Shown: in pieces, positions 1 to 10,931 of the stretch | Layout: the number at the start of each line of letters is the position of its first letter | Position numbering within the stretch: position 1 is the first letter of the stretch | Assembly (NCBI GenBank): GCA_963971425.1 | Contig: OZ020515.1 | Span: 3,154,678-3,218,677 of the forward strand | Origin: Bryoerythrophyllum caledonicum | Taxonomy: Eukaryota; Streptophyta; Bryopsida; Pottiales; Pottiaceae | Direction: 5' to 3' | DNA length: 64,000 bases | Notes under the pieces: model-generated | Seen by the model: the letters and a program-made list of their open reading frames with translations, nothing else | Databases searched by the model: none | Told to the model about the DNA's origin: nothing | Position numbers and translations under genes: made by a program

Positions 1-28
1 AAGGGAATTCTTGGGCCTTCAGGGGTTA
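1..28. mobile_element. Right end of a TTAA-flanked (piggyBac-like) element
   Basis: The window opens inside an element whose end reads CTTGGGCCTTCAGGGG followed by TTAA at 25-28. The same kind of terminus (CTTGGGCCTTTAGGAGT then TTAA) closes the complete element at 30,237-31,161. CCC...-type termini abutting TTAA duplications are typical of piggyBac-superfamily elements. Only the last two dozen bases are present. Confidence 0.45.
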
Positions 29-44
29 AAGAGGGTGATCATTT

Positions 45-260
45 TCAACATGGTTTGTAAATATATTTATGGATAGTAAAAACTTGTAGCTTTATATATC
101 ATACAGTGTGCCTACACTAAACATGAAATTTAGAGAAGTGTGTCCCTTGTATAGCCGATTCCAACCTAGGAGTATCACTTATTGTTATACAAAAAACACA
201 TCATCTTTCAAAAATCCATTTTTTAAATAAACTAAAGAATACTAGTAGTGAATAAAACTA
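45..260. repeat. Dispersed AT-rich repeat, copy 1
   Basis: Positions 45-160 match 9,880-9,990 (shared stretches around TAGTAAAAACTT and GTGTGCCTACACTA). Positions 150-250 match 9,190-9,310 (shared GTGTCCCTTGTATAGCC and ACATCATCTTT). These look like pieces of one dispersed non-coding element, and the two halves lie in a different relative order at the 9-kb site. No coding capacity is visible. Confidence 0.6.
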
Positions 261-379
261 ACTGCGGATCCCTTGACGAGAATTGCACAACGGTTTTGCA
301 ACTCGTTAAATTACACAGGCTCTCGTGGTTTCATGACATATGGTTGAGAGCTAGAGTGCATATTCGGCTGTCATGGAAA

Positions 380-568
380 ATGATCTCAATAGGTTCGAAT
401 GCATTTCTTCTTCTTGTTGTCATATTTGTTGCCCTTCTTGCATTGCTGTCCACATTTGCCCTTCCTGGAAAGCCACAACAAATCAAACCACTAAACACAA
501 TATTAAATAACACTATGCAAATTATAAGTGCAAATCAAATATGTTCACTTACAGTTAAAGTTGTGTGA
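380..568 (+). other. Short ORF with a signal-peptide-like N-terminus (weak)
   Basis: An ATG at 380 opens a 62-codon frame beginning MISIGSN followed by about 20 strongly hydrophobic residues (FLLLVVIFVALLALL) and a small-residue stretch that could be a signal-peptidase site. It could be the first exon of a small secreted protein. No family is recognised, the tail has no conserved pattern and no partner exon was found, so it may be chance. Confidence 0.18.
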
Positions 569-855
569 GGATAAGATCAAGGCTATTTTCATTATATTGA
601 TGGCTTTCGTTATCACCAGCACTTCCAAGCCAAAATTTTCCAAATTCAAATTCTAGGAACAAATCAAGCATTATCGATTGGCTATTTCATGATATCACTT
701 GTGTAATCCAAACATGACCTTCTATCCCTGAGAACATGTTAGATTAATCACACAATAGTAGAGCAAAAGATACGGATTGGAATAAGAAAACCAACATTCA
801 GTAATGAATATGGTCGCCCTTCGAATTACCAAACATAGGAAATTGAGAGCATTAC

Positions 856-1709
856 CTGCAAGTGGCTTCGCCGCCGACAAGAGTCACTTTACACTTGTTG
901 CTACAAGTCTTGCAGTAGTTCACATCCTTGTTCAGGTCTCTCTCGTATCCGTTGGTCCACTTGTTGTCACAGTTCCCGAATCGAGAACCGCAAGTATAAT
1001 GGCACTTGCCGCGAATGCACTTATGCATGACCACGTTCGGGAGATTCCCTAGGCACGGAGTGTCGTAGGCGCCGCAGAACCGCGCATCGTCATTGTACGG
1101 AAGCCGAGACTCGCATCCGTCCCAGAGCCAGTTGTTGCAATCCGACAGCCCCTTCTTGCAAGTGTACACGCACTGGCCCTTCACGTGAGGTCCATGGTGT
1201 CGGGGCTGTAGGGGATGCACTGGACCCTGCAGACGCCGCAGTTCGCATTCATGTCGGTGTCGGTATTGACCTCGCACCCGTTCTTGGCCATGTCGTTGTC
1301 GCAATTCGCCCACCCGGACTTGCAGGTGTATGTGCAAGCGCCGGTGGTGCAGAAGGTGTAGGCATTGGCCTTGCTTGGGCAGTCCCCCGCGTTATTGCAA
1401 CGCGCATCCGTAAAACCTACAACACATCAAACTCTCACAGGATCAAAAAACTCCCATACTTACTCCTCAGACATGACCATTACAACTTTACTATCCAAGG
1501 ACCTTCATAGCCACAATATAAGTTGACAATATTGTGCAATCTTATTAGAAGGAGACCTAATCAAACTGACAGCCACAACATCATAAATACTCTTTATTAA
1601 ACTCTGAGCGTTTCTGCGGATATCACAGGAGGTGGAAGAGGTTTCACGTACCTACGAGGAGGACCACCAATGTGGCAACCAGCACAACTCCTTGCTGAAA
1701 TGCCGCCAT
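856..1709 (-). pseudogene. Secreted Cys-rich repeat protein (STIG1-like / DCD-NGCE repeat), frameshifted
   Basis: Exon 1 (1709-1652) encodes a 19-residue hydrophobic start, MAAFQQGVVLVATLVVLLV, a good signal peptide, ending at donor G|GTACGT. Exon 2 starts at 1416 after a TAG acceptor; phases match (codon G split). It encodes at least three Cys-rich repeats of the form C-x-YTC-x4-G-x-CDN-x4-NGCE-x8-D-x-N-CG-x-C, recalling plant STIG1-like and bacterial Cys-rich repeat proteins. It ends at a possible donor, CAG|GTAATG, so a further exon may exist. The first repeat reads in one frame to a TGA near 1,183, and the next two read in the adjacent frame, so a 1-bp insertion (or 2-bp loss) lies near 1,190. 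Later repeats also look worn (NGYE for NGCE). No functional partner is visible. A second, damaged exon 1 lies at 16,791-16,848. Confidence 0.6.
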
Positions 1710-2229
1710 GACGAACTTGATTGCACACAAGCTGAGATTCTAGGAAGGTGAAACGAGATGGAGGAGGAATGGACCTGTGAGTTGTGACCTCAGAGTGCTC
1801 TTGTTATAGCCCTGGATGGGACTTCTTCGTCGGTGGGGCATTGACACTCGAAAGTCGTTCCCGGAGAACTGTTCAACTTGCTCGATAAGTTTCGGTCGAG
1901 ACAGGCAATTTTATTGCTGCCATGCCCTTCTCTATTTACAGTGTCTGAGAAATAATTAAGTATAGTCCTTGAACTTAAGTTCAAATTTAATCGATGGAAA
2001 GCGAGTGGAGCAAAAAGAAATGATAACTTAACGCACTACATACGATTCCTTCTAGTTTCATCTTACACTATTGTAGACGTAGTAACAGATTCTACTTGAT
2101 GGTACGTGACCAGATGAGAAGCTATGGTTGCCTACCGTACACTAACGATGATATTTAGTGTTAACCACACTAATTTGTTTAAAAGTGCTATAAGTTTTTA
2201 CTTTTGATGAATATTTTTACGAACTATGT

Positions 2230-5200
2230 TGTCGTAGTTTGCAGAGTCAGTATTCCTCCGGAATGCACTCAATCGTCACTAAGTGCTCCCAAAGTGAACC
2301 ACTCCGGTTTCGTTCCCACAGAGATCTATTTATGCTTTCAACTTATCCCAAAATCACTAGTCTATTCATCACCTAGGTTAGTTAATCTAGTCAGTAAGGG
2401 TTCCGGATCCTTCCGGATTCCAAAACCCAAGCAAAACTTTCCGGATCTAGTTTCCGGAAGGTATATATAGTTGTTTCCGAAAATGGTTTCCGGAAACATG
2501 GAGGGTAGTTTGATTTACCTCTGTTCCTCCTCAGAGCGACTTCCGGAAGGTTTAAACAAGTGACCGGAAGGCCACTGATCCGATTTTGTGTAAGTGGCCG
2601 GATTCTCCACTGCCTGGTAACTTTAAGTGGCTAGACACCCACTGCCCCGGGATTTATAGTGACCGGACAATCACTCTTCTTCTAATCTACTAACCGGTGA
2701 TAGGGTGTTGGTCCTAGACGTAACTCTCACGACATCCGGAAGGCCTTCCGGACGCGGTCACACAAAGGTACGGCTTGACTACAACGACGTTCTAGTAGTA
2801 CTTTTGTAGCCCTACGAAGATAGGGATATAGTTCTACTTGGGAGGACTCCTTCCCGACTCACATAGCAGGTTTTCCTATCGTGGGGGTAAACTCCGGTTT
2901 TGGACCGGAATCCGGGTTCACACGGATGCTTCCGTGCCCTAGAGACTACTAGGAACACCTCTGCAATATATCTCTTCCCCTCTTGGTTCTTCCGGACTTT
3001 GAAGGTGACCAGGAACACCTCTGCAATCTCCTCCAGCTATTCCGGACACTCCCCTGCTGAATATCCAGGTCAGTTCACTCCTTAGCACAACAAAACATCC
3101 TTCACTTTGAAGAACTTGCACAAAACATACCAGCAACGGACCTTGAACCTTACACGTAAAATAACTCTCTTCACAAATACTAGGTAGCAAATCCAGAAAA
3201 GCTCTGAAATATATTCAACGTAGAGGAAAATAAACAAGGTGATGAGTTTTCAAAACCCATCTACTAAGTACTAGAACTATTTCTAATTTAGGGCTTATCC
3301 AATCTATAAGAAATCCAGAGGATCTTATCCCTAAAGTTAAGGATCTTATCCCGAAAAATCCGGAAAAGAGAATCTCAGATCCTATTTTTCCGGGTCCAAA
3401 TTCTGGACATCCGAAAAACACGTAAAATTCCGGAAGTGTTTACAACTTTCCGGAAGGCTTAGTTTCCGGATTTAAGCAGCCGGGTACAACTCTGGGCCCC
3501 ATCGTTAATCGCTACCTAATTCCGATCACTAAGCTGCTACTACTTCGAAATCTAATCTACCTAAGGGGGTGATCCAACGTTCTTGAATCGAGGGCTGGTA
3601 CGCCTGGTGGATGTCTCTGCCTTGCCCTTGCCGGCCCTCCTTCGTGGTGGCGTAGTGGCTGCCGGAACGTCTTGGGTTCCGGCTCCGGAGATGGGGGCCT
3701 ATGATGCTGCCGGTGGAGCAGGATCAGAGGTGGAATCTATCACAATGGTCTCCGGAGCTTCAGCAAAACCTTGGAATTCGACTCCGGGACTAGGAAGATC
3801 CGTCGCCAAACGTCTAGCAAGTGGTGGAGTGGACTTCCGGCGGCCTCATGATGTAGGAGTAGGTGCAGGCCGGATGGGGGATGGGGTTTCGTCAGGACTC
3901 ACCTCCGGAAGTAACTCCGTCCAGTGTGTTTCGGTACCGGTGTTCGGGTTGCCAGGAAGGCTGCTGCTCGCGTGTGTAGTAGGCTCCGGCTGAGTCAAGA
4001 TCTCCTTCTGCTTTCCGGAAGCCTCCGGAAGCATGCTTGAGGGCCCGGGTTCACACGGGGATGTCCGGATACGAATCGGAGCGGTGAGGTCTTCCGGAGC
4101 TTGGGTGCTCCGATTCTCCGGTCCTTCAATGGCCATGCTGGCCACTAGTTCCTGCATGCGACTCCATGTCTTCTCCATCATCTTGCCGTGGTCGTGTAAG
4201 AACCGTATTATCTGTATCCGGTTCAGGTTGCCCTCCTTCTCCAGCTGATCTGTGAAGAGAAGACTCCGGTTGACAGTGTCAATCGGAAAGGCTAATGCCG
4301 TGCGTACCTCCGTCAAGGCTCGTGCAGAGGCGTCTCCTCGATCTTCAGCCTCCTTGAGCTTCTTCCTGGACTCAGCCAACGCTGTAAATGTTTCGTCGCA
4401 CGTGGCGGCGAACTTGTCTCGACTCCGGATGATAGCCGCCTGCTAGATCTCCAAGGCTTGAAGTCGGAGCGTGTTCTTCTGTAGAGCTTGAATCGCTGTC
4501 GGTATCTCTACGACTCTCTCCACCTCCAGCTCTCTCCGGATGCCGTCGAGGACATCTCTCAATCTTGATTCGGATTGGCACACTAGCGCCGCACGCCAAC
4601 CCACATATTGAATAAGTTCGAGTAGGTCGGGCCCGTCAAGTCCAACGAGGTGCGGAGGCTCTGCCGGAGGAATGCAACCTTCACGTGGAGCTTGCTTAGG
4701 GTCTTGCGGAGGTCGCCCATCTGTTGGCTGAATTGATGAAGATGGTCCCGGCGTTGACTCCCTTGGTACCGACCGGCTCCTCTTCCGGGTTTGGGGAACA
4801 TTCTCGGGCAAGGAAATCTCCGCGTCTTCCATACCCTCGTTGACTTCTACTGGTTCTGCACCGCCATAGTTCTGGATCTCCAACAGTTGTTCGTACCCAT
4901 CTTGTTCCTCCGGAGTAAGCACGTCGTATTGTGCATAGAGATGGGTGAGGTACGAGGAAAGAGGGGTGCCGGCCCTCTTCGACTTCTGGAGGCCCTTCAC
5001 CATCCGGTTGATCATCTTGCTCATAAGCGAGGCCCAATCTACACTAAACTTCTCCCTCATCGATCCGAGAATGGTGGTGGCCCACTTAGACACGACCCGT
5101 TTAGGTTTTTCCGGGTGAAAGATTGGGTTCAAGAATCTTACCACAATCTGCGCATCTTGATGCCGGAGGTCGTCGGTGCTGTAGCCTTCCTTAAGGTCGG

Positions 5201-6061
5201 CTTGCCTTGTAAATTCGTCTCCGAGGATGTCCTCGCTCCGCTCCGCTGTCTTGACGGTTCCGCTGCTGAAGGCGTAGGTGCGCCGCCACTCCGGGATACC
5301 CCAAGTTTCGGGGTGAGCTCGGATTGTGCCATCGTACTGGTTGTCCGGCATCCCTAGCAGCTCCATCACTAGTTTCGGGTCCTTCGTGCCCCACGCTACG
5401 TCGAGAAGTCCGCGGCAGCCCATGTTGGTGAGGTAGTGCTCGAGGACGGCCTTCTCCTCCGGGTCTGTCGGTATGATCGGGACCACCCGTTGTACCGCCG
5501 GTTGCGTTGTTGTGCCTCGAGTGACTCGGGCAGGTTCCGCTTCCGCCATCGCAGTTTTTTCGGTATCACCTGCACACACTGACCTTACCACAATCGCTCG
5601 CTACCGGAACCCTTCCGTTCTAATGAAATCAGCAAGGTAAGAGGCAAGGGAGATGGAGAGAGAGTATGCCAAGAAGGGTGGGAAGCCAAACTTAGCTTCT
5701 TGCTCTTATACTTTCGGTGGCGTACGGATGGCCGTTACGGTCATAATGGCTATTCCAGCTCCGGGTTCCCTCCGGTTCCGGTATCTTCCGGTTTCCGGAG
5801 ATAATTTCCGGAACTCGCTTTCCGGTTCCGGGCGACCCCGAAAGGTTCCGGAGATAAGGGTTACCATCGATTCCAGATCTCTTGGTTTTCTGGCAATTCC
5901 TAAGAGCTTTTAAGGATCTTGGAAACCCCTTATTTACATTATCCACTATTTCTCCTTCCTATGGTTTAAACCTACCTTTCTATCATTCTAATCCTAATTT
6001 TTTTTTGTTTTGCCGGATTTTTAGATTAACTTCCGGAACCTTGTGGGAATGGATTCCCACA
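2230..6061 (-). mobile_element. TG...CA element, copy A (3,832 bp, 5-bp TSD TATGT)
   Basis: On the plus strand the element begins TGTCGTAGTTTGCAGAG and ends GGATTCCCACA. Exact TATGT duplications flank it (2,225-2,229 and 6,062-6,066). TG...CA ends with a 5-bp duplication are the hallmark of integrase-mediated (LTR retrotransposon-type) insertion. However, the two ends are not direct repeats of each other and no reverse transcriptase, RNase H or integrase reading frame is seen. It carries one gag/transposon-like ORF on the minus strand (3,846-5,591), a leader of about 470 bases and a 3' region of about 1.3 kb. The best reading is either a giant solo LTR carrying an ORF or a non-autonomous element. 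The sequence is saturated with TTCCGGA motifs. It inserted inside the MITE at 2,140-6,192. Confidence 0.85.
3846..5591 (-). CDS. Element A ORF: Transposase_32-like/gag-like protein, one in-frame TAG
   Basis: This is a single frame of about 580 codons with one stop, TAG at 4,443-4,445 (ATC TAG CAG GCG), where copy D has CAG. The N-terminal 240 residues are a conserved globular domain (landmarks GCRGLLDVAWG, RAHPETWG, FLNPIFHPEKPKR, VDWASLMSKMINRM, LTHLY). The arrangement of these landmarks recalls the plant 'putative plant transposon protein' family (Transposase_32, often carried in gypsy-type elements); this is a resemblance from memory, not a search. A Ser/Pro-rich and basic linker follows, then a charged, probably coiled-coil region (LALAESRKKLKEAEDRG) with the conserved block FPIDTVNRSLLFT...NRIQIIRFLHDHGKMMEKTW, then a Pro/Ser/Glu-rich tail. 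The start could be 5,591 or the in-frame ATG at about 5,549. The same protein, variously damaged, is in copies B, D and E. Confidence 0.7.
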
Positions 6062-6726
6062 TATGTTATCAATGATAACTCTCTTTAGATAGTATTGATA
6101 GTTGTACCCTTGGTAAAAATCTTCTTTAAAAGTAAAAAGTAATTACATTTCCAAAAACATTAGTGTGGTTACACTAAATATCATCTTTAGTGTAGTGGAA
6201 TACTCGACTCATGAGCACTAGGGACAGAGCGTGCTCAGATCTCGAAGCACGCATTCTACTCGGCCAAGATTAGAGGCGTTCCTCAAAACAGGCACTAAAC
6301 TCTAATGTCAACTCCGTTCCCACCAGCAGTGCTGTCAATCAGTGATCTGTTTCACAAGATCCAAACCCCTTATCCACAAGATCCTTAAAGAAAAGCCATC
6401 GAGACATGGACAGATTGATCCCATTCATGCTAATCTCTGATGCATACTGTCGGTGTGGCACAGGTACAGGTAGTCAATTACTGCACATGTGACGACATTT
6501 TAGTCGCATGATCATCATAGTGAGTATATTCGGTTGCAATAACAAATGATGCCAGCCGTGAAAGAAGCCTATCATTCGGGACACGCTGGATCAGAGAGAA
6601 AATTGAAGAGCAAGATCCAAGTCATGTCTCTCGGGAGTTTGATATGGTAGTCTATCAAAACAATGCATCTACATGTGTTTCTACATACCTAGCAACGAGC
6701 ACAATGATTTCACCAGATCAGTCGTC

Positions 6727-8187
6727 TTACTTGCAGACCAGGACAGCCAAGCACAAGTTGAGAGTGAAGAAGTTGTTGGCTTTCCACTTGGTAGGACAAC
6801 CCTTGACGCTGTTCTCCCAAATTCGCTGGAACAGAGCGTCTGCGGCTCGGGGCCCAGGTGCAAAGTGATCATGGGGCCCATGGCAGATCGGATCATACCT
6901 GAGAAGACGGTGCGGAACGAGTTCGCCCCTTTGAACATTGTCTCTCCTGCATTCTCGGGGTAGGGCCGGAAATCGGGAATGAACTCTGTTGTCAGGGTTT
7001 CAAATGTGGAGTCCGAATGCGCGATGGCGGCTTCAATCTCTTCCACGCTCGGATTGAACGACGCCACGTTGAAGGAGTCCAGAAGCTCCTCCCCAATGAC
7101 TCCCTGCACAGACTCGATCATCAATTCCCAAAACTTCTAATACTTTTGTGTTGAATTTTGCAGCAGCTAGAGGCTCTACCAAAAACTGATTACTCACCTC
7201 TCTCACGAGCTCCTGTCACGCCTTCTCGATGTGCGGAACGAAAGAGATGGAGTCGTCCGGATACTGATTCTCCGGATGCGAGTGATCTTCGTCCCCAGCA
7301 AACAACCGCAAGAACTCCGCCCGGTGCCATCTCTTCCGCTCTGCACCAAAAGAATTTGCGCAATCCGCTCTGCGACGCCTCAGCGAAGGCCTCCGCCACC
7401 ACGGAACTCATGCCATGGACGTCGATGTGTCCTTTGTTGTACGCCGGCAAAGACTTGTCAAGAGCCGATTCCAGAACCTAAGCGAGAACAGAAAGTTGAA
7501 CAACTTAGGAGGTCTTCTCATCAAATAGAAATTGCCATAAACCTCAGGAAAGAAATGCACCGAGGGCGATTCCGGAACCTAAACGAGGAAAATAACATTG
7601 AAGTTCAACATTGTCAGAAACGTTGAGGTCTTCTCTCGAAATGCAAAGAGCCGTAAACTGAGGCAAGAAATGCAAGGAGAGCGTGGAGCCGACTTCGAAG
7701 AAAGGCTTTAAAATCTAAATTAGGTCGACGCCTTCGCTTGGTGCCAAACCTCAGGCAATAAATTGAGGGAGAGCGTGGAGATGGCAACGTTCAAGCTCGC
7801 GCGCGGGAACATACGACCGTATTTTGATCTCGGGACGCCACACGCAAACCACTTCCTCTCCTCTGCCGCGCTTCCTCCTTGTCCGCCAATCGGCAAGAGC
7901 AGGTTGAACAGCGCGTCGAAGTCGTCCTCCGGCAGGTCCGCGAAGTGGCAAACAATCTCCTGACCGCCGTCTTCTGGCACCTTCGTCTTGAGCACCTCCG
8001 TCACAAGCTTGGCGTAGGTGAGCGCGTGGCTGCCGGAACTACACCAGAAGTCCGCGTAGTGGATGGGCCCGCACCGTGGAGCCACGAAGCGGTGCATCAG
8101 CGCCTCCTCCAGGTGCGATTTCAGAGTCGCCCCTAGCTCTTTGTGCGTTTGCGCGGCCTGCCTCCCGCCTGCCTCTGTTCCCGCCAT
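6727..8187 (-). pseudogene. SABATH carboxyl methyltransferase pseudogene, copy 1
   Basis: SABATH enzymes (Methyltransf_7) transfer a methyl group from S-adenosylmethionine to carboxyl groups of small acids such as salicylate, benzoate, jasmonate or IAA. Exon 1 (8,187-7,750) encodes YADFWCSSGSHAL, a form of motif I, then HFADLPEDDFDALFNLLLP and FPRASLNVAISTLSL. Exon 2 (7,477-7,198) encodes YNKGHIDVHG and CRAEEMAPGGVLAVVCWGR. Exon 3 (7,136-6,727) encodes LLDSFNVASFNPSVEEIEAAI and MIRSAMGP. Donor/acceptor pairs and phases match copy 2. Damage: the first Gly of the SAM-binding motif is Trp, a frame shift follows CWGR in exon 2, a TGA replaces Trp in the AWQELV block near 7,215, and the C-terminal frame is lost after HLGPE. 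It cannot make an active enzyme. It is identified by motif order, so substrate is not predictable. Confidence 0.85.
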
Positions 8188-8952
8188 CGCTGCCATACAC
8201 CTCGCACCTCTCAGTCGCTGATCCACACCAACACGAATCCGAGTACCAAATGCTCAACTTCCAATCCAGTCTTCAAGATCGAAATCCGTCAATCTGACGC
8301 CTCACCTCTGAAAATCAACGCGAATCTGATGCTGCCAAGACCTGCTGCAACTCAAGCTCAACTTGATTCCGCTACCGAATACCTGTGGATCGCTCCACTC
8401 CAGCACACCAATCCGAGTATCAACTGCCAGAGAGAAAAATTCACAAAGAGATCAGCAGCGTGTCTCGGAATTGCAAATCAATCCACTCACTCTAAGATTA
8501 CTTAAGCTGAAGCTGAATTTGACATCCTACCAAAACACCTCGCAACTCTCAAACGCTCCACACCAACACAAATCCGACTTCTACTAAACTCCAGGTCCAA
8601 AACGCGGAACTCTTACTCCTGAGCTTGCAACGCACTCACAAATGAGCATCCAATTCTGGCGCAAACAGTAGATAATGAGCGGGCTTGCTCCGAGAGTGAT
8701 GTATTTATATTGCCTTGGCATTCGATCGTTCGGAGTGTTGCAAGTTCATGAGCCTCAATTGCGAGGGAAGAATTTTGTTCGGAGAAGAAGGCGAGTGGGA
8801 GTGGCTCCGTCGTGCTTTCCTCTGAAGAGTACACTCAGATGATGTTTTGCACTGAGGCACAAAAGCCATTCAACCTCAAAAGAGCCAATGGAAAGTGATG
8901 AAAAATATGCTAATGCCTTTAAGGAAAGACAATGTTGCAAACGTTCTGGGCA

Positions 8953-9154
8953 CACTACTCTTAAAATGAAGTTTAGTGTATCCACACTAACTGATCTCTA
9001 AATGTTGTATTTCTTTAGTCTTGATGAATATTCCTACCAACTGTGTCTACACTTATCCGCCTCGATGAGTAGTATAGATAGTTGTGCTTCCAGTAATATG
9101 TTTTAGCACGTCCAAATCATATTGTGTGGGATACAATGAACATCGTTTTTAGTG
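8953..9154. mobile_element. TA-target MITE, second copy (about 200 bp)
   Basis: The left end CACTACTCTTAAAATGAAG and the right-end reverse complement CACTAAAAACGATGTTC resemble the termini of the MITE at 2,140-6,192. The interior shares TTGATGAATATTCCTAC and GATAGTTGTGCTTCC. The right flank is TA (9,155-9,156); the left TA appears mutated to CA. Non-coding. It sits at the right edge of the duplicated block. Confidence 0.6.
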
Positions 9155-10379
9155 TACTAGGAAGGGTATCCTTTAAACCTATTGTGTGGAGAGAGTGTCC
9201 CTTGTATAGCCAATTCTAACCTATATTCAAGGAGTGTCATGTACGTCATTTGAATACATCATCTTTTAAAAAACGGTCTTTAAATAAACAATTGAATACT
9301 AGTTGTTGCCCTTAATAGTAATAACAATTATTGCAATGCATCACATTTGTTATAAATGAGCTGAAATATCATTTTAGTTTTTTTACTATTATATCACTTA
9401 TATTAATTAACATGAAAAATATTGAAAGTTGGTGAGAAGGACAACATTTTTATCATTTGCGTGTGACCATGTGTGGAGAAAATATAGTATAACACGCAAT
9501 TAAGCAATTATGCACTTGGCAATTTAAAAGTACACTTAGGAACCACGACGGCCATGGCGCACCAAAAATCCCACATTTGAAAAAAATTGTCAATTTCAAA
9601 AATAAATTAGAGTTCTTGGATCCATATTGTGTGCAATTAAAAATGTCAATTAAACAAGATGTTAAATTGCTTTTTCAACAAATTTTTAGTGGGATGTTGT
9701 TGAACTTTGATAAATGTCTATTTAATATCATTGTACAAAATTTTGTGAATAGCTTCTAAGAATTGTAATGTAGAAAAGATGCAATCATCCAAACAGAATT
9801 GCCAGTTGATATGAAGTAATTCCACATGGTACATGATACATAAGAAGAAGACAAAAAAATGAAGGCATTTATACATGCACTTGGTGATGTAATTAATCAA
9901 TAGTAAAAACTTATAGCATTTATTATTTACATAGTGTGCCTACACTATACATGATATTTAAAGTAGTACTAAAATTCCTCTCCTTGTATGTATAGCCGGA
10001 GGAGAGTAGGAAAGGAGAGGAGGGGTCTGGGAAAAGAAAGAGACCCTGGGTTTAGGTTTTGTGGTGTTAGGTTGAGGATGGCCGCGGGTTTTAGGTTTTG
10101 GGGGTGTAGGATTCCGGGGGTTTCGGGCAATGGCATCGAGTTCAGGACTATAGATCAACGGCCCACAATAGATGCAGGAGATTGACGGTCAGATCTTCTC
10201 TCAGCCAGTCCTTGATTTCAAGGCTGGCTGGTCGCGAGGAAGGAAGTGCAGGCGCACACCTGTGTCGACGTGAGAGAGTAGTGTGAGGAACAGGGTGTGA
10301 GCAACGGCGGATTAGAGTTCCGTAGGGGTGGAGTAGCGGCAAGGTTTAGGACTCCATGGATGTGTGTGCGCACACTCGT
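9155..10379. other. AT-rich intergenic DNA with dispersed repeat fragments, then a GC-richer flank of element B
   Basis: 9,190-9,310 and 9,880-9,990 match the dispersed repeat at 45-260. 9,300-9,880 is AT-rich with no convincing coding pattern. 10,000-10,379 is purine-rich and G-rich and is the left half of the target site of element B; it continues at 14,301 after B is removed. Confidence 0.5.
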
Positions 10380-10735
10380 TGTGGGACTCCGTTCCCACAT
10401 GATGCCGGAAGTTTACTTTAAAAATCGGCTAAAACAAAAAAATTAGTTAAATAGTTATGATAGTCCGCGCTAGAAAAATAGCCAACAGTCCTCAGGTAAG
10501 AATAAAGGCGGAAGGACCGGACTGCAAACCCTAATTATGCCAAAACCCGTTAAAATCGGAGCCGGAGCAGTTACCAGAATTCCTGGGGCAGTTAGTTATC
10601 CGGAACCGTCGCCATCAACTGTCATCATGACTCCGTACTAACTGCCGGACTACTTAAGGATGGGATTCGGGGGGAAAACTCTTTCTTCTCCATTTCTTCC
10701 TCGCGTTCCAAGGTTTCACATTAGGGTTTTCTTCT

Positions 10736-10738
<3 letters not shown>

Positions 10739-10794
<56 letters not shown>
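10739..10794 (+). repeat. (CT)n microsatellite in the leader of element B
   Basis: An uninterrupted run of about 27 CT units lies in the 5' leader of element B, about 140 bases before the ORF. It ends in CTTTCAG, which resembles a polypyrimidine tract plus 3' splice site, so a leader intron is possible. Copies A and D do not have it. Confidence 0.85.
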
Positions 10795-10797
<3 letters not shown>

Positions 10798-10931
10798 AGG
10801 TTCTCTAACTGCTGGCCGTTAGTGTTCAAAGCTTAGACGATTTGAACAGACGTGCGTCCGTTAGGGATAGCTTTTGCGAGGACGGTTCGTGCAGCGACTA
10901 CCTTGAGTGACTGTGAGGTGGTAGGAATTCC

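Larger units (their letters stand above)
2140..6192. mobile_element. TA-target MITE split by element A
   Basis: The left end CACTAACGATGATATTT at 2,140 and the right end (reverse complement CACTAAAGATGATATTT) at 6,192 form terminal inverted repeats of roughly 35 bp that continue through AGTGT-AACCACACTAAT. TA flanks both ends (2,138-2,139 and 6,193-6,194). With element A and its 5-bp duplication removed, the MITE is about 216 bp. A relative of about 200 bp lies at 8,953-9,154. The duplicate locus near 17,260 lacks it. It has no transposase. Confidence 0.75.
1530..8950. repeat. Duplicated Cys-rich/SABATH block, copy 1
   Basis: This block (promoter and exon 1 of the Cys-rich gene, spacer, complete SABATH gene, 3' flank) is repeated in the same order and orientation at 16,670-19,900. 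The match is clear at the nucleotide level through both spacers, for example CTAGAGGCGTTCCTCAAAACAGG versus its 17,340 counterpart (one or two changes). Copy 1 is longer because a MITE and then TG...CA element A are inserted at 2,140-6,192; copy 2 has the empty site. Exon 2 of the Cys-rich gene is only in copy 1, so one duplication boundary falls in its intron. Confidence 0.8.

Noticed and set aside
2230..2322. A short (about 90-bp) LTR ending CGTTCCCACA at the left end of element A
   Set aside because: No copy of this segment is found at the other end of A, B, C or D, so it cannot be called an LTR.
3583..3993. Plus-strand open frame across element A
   Set aside because: It lies antisense to the tail of the minus-strand element ORF, with Gly/Val-rich composition typical of a shadow frame.
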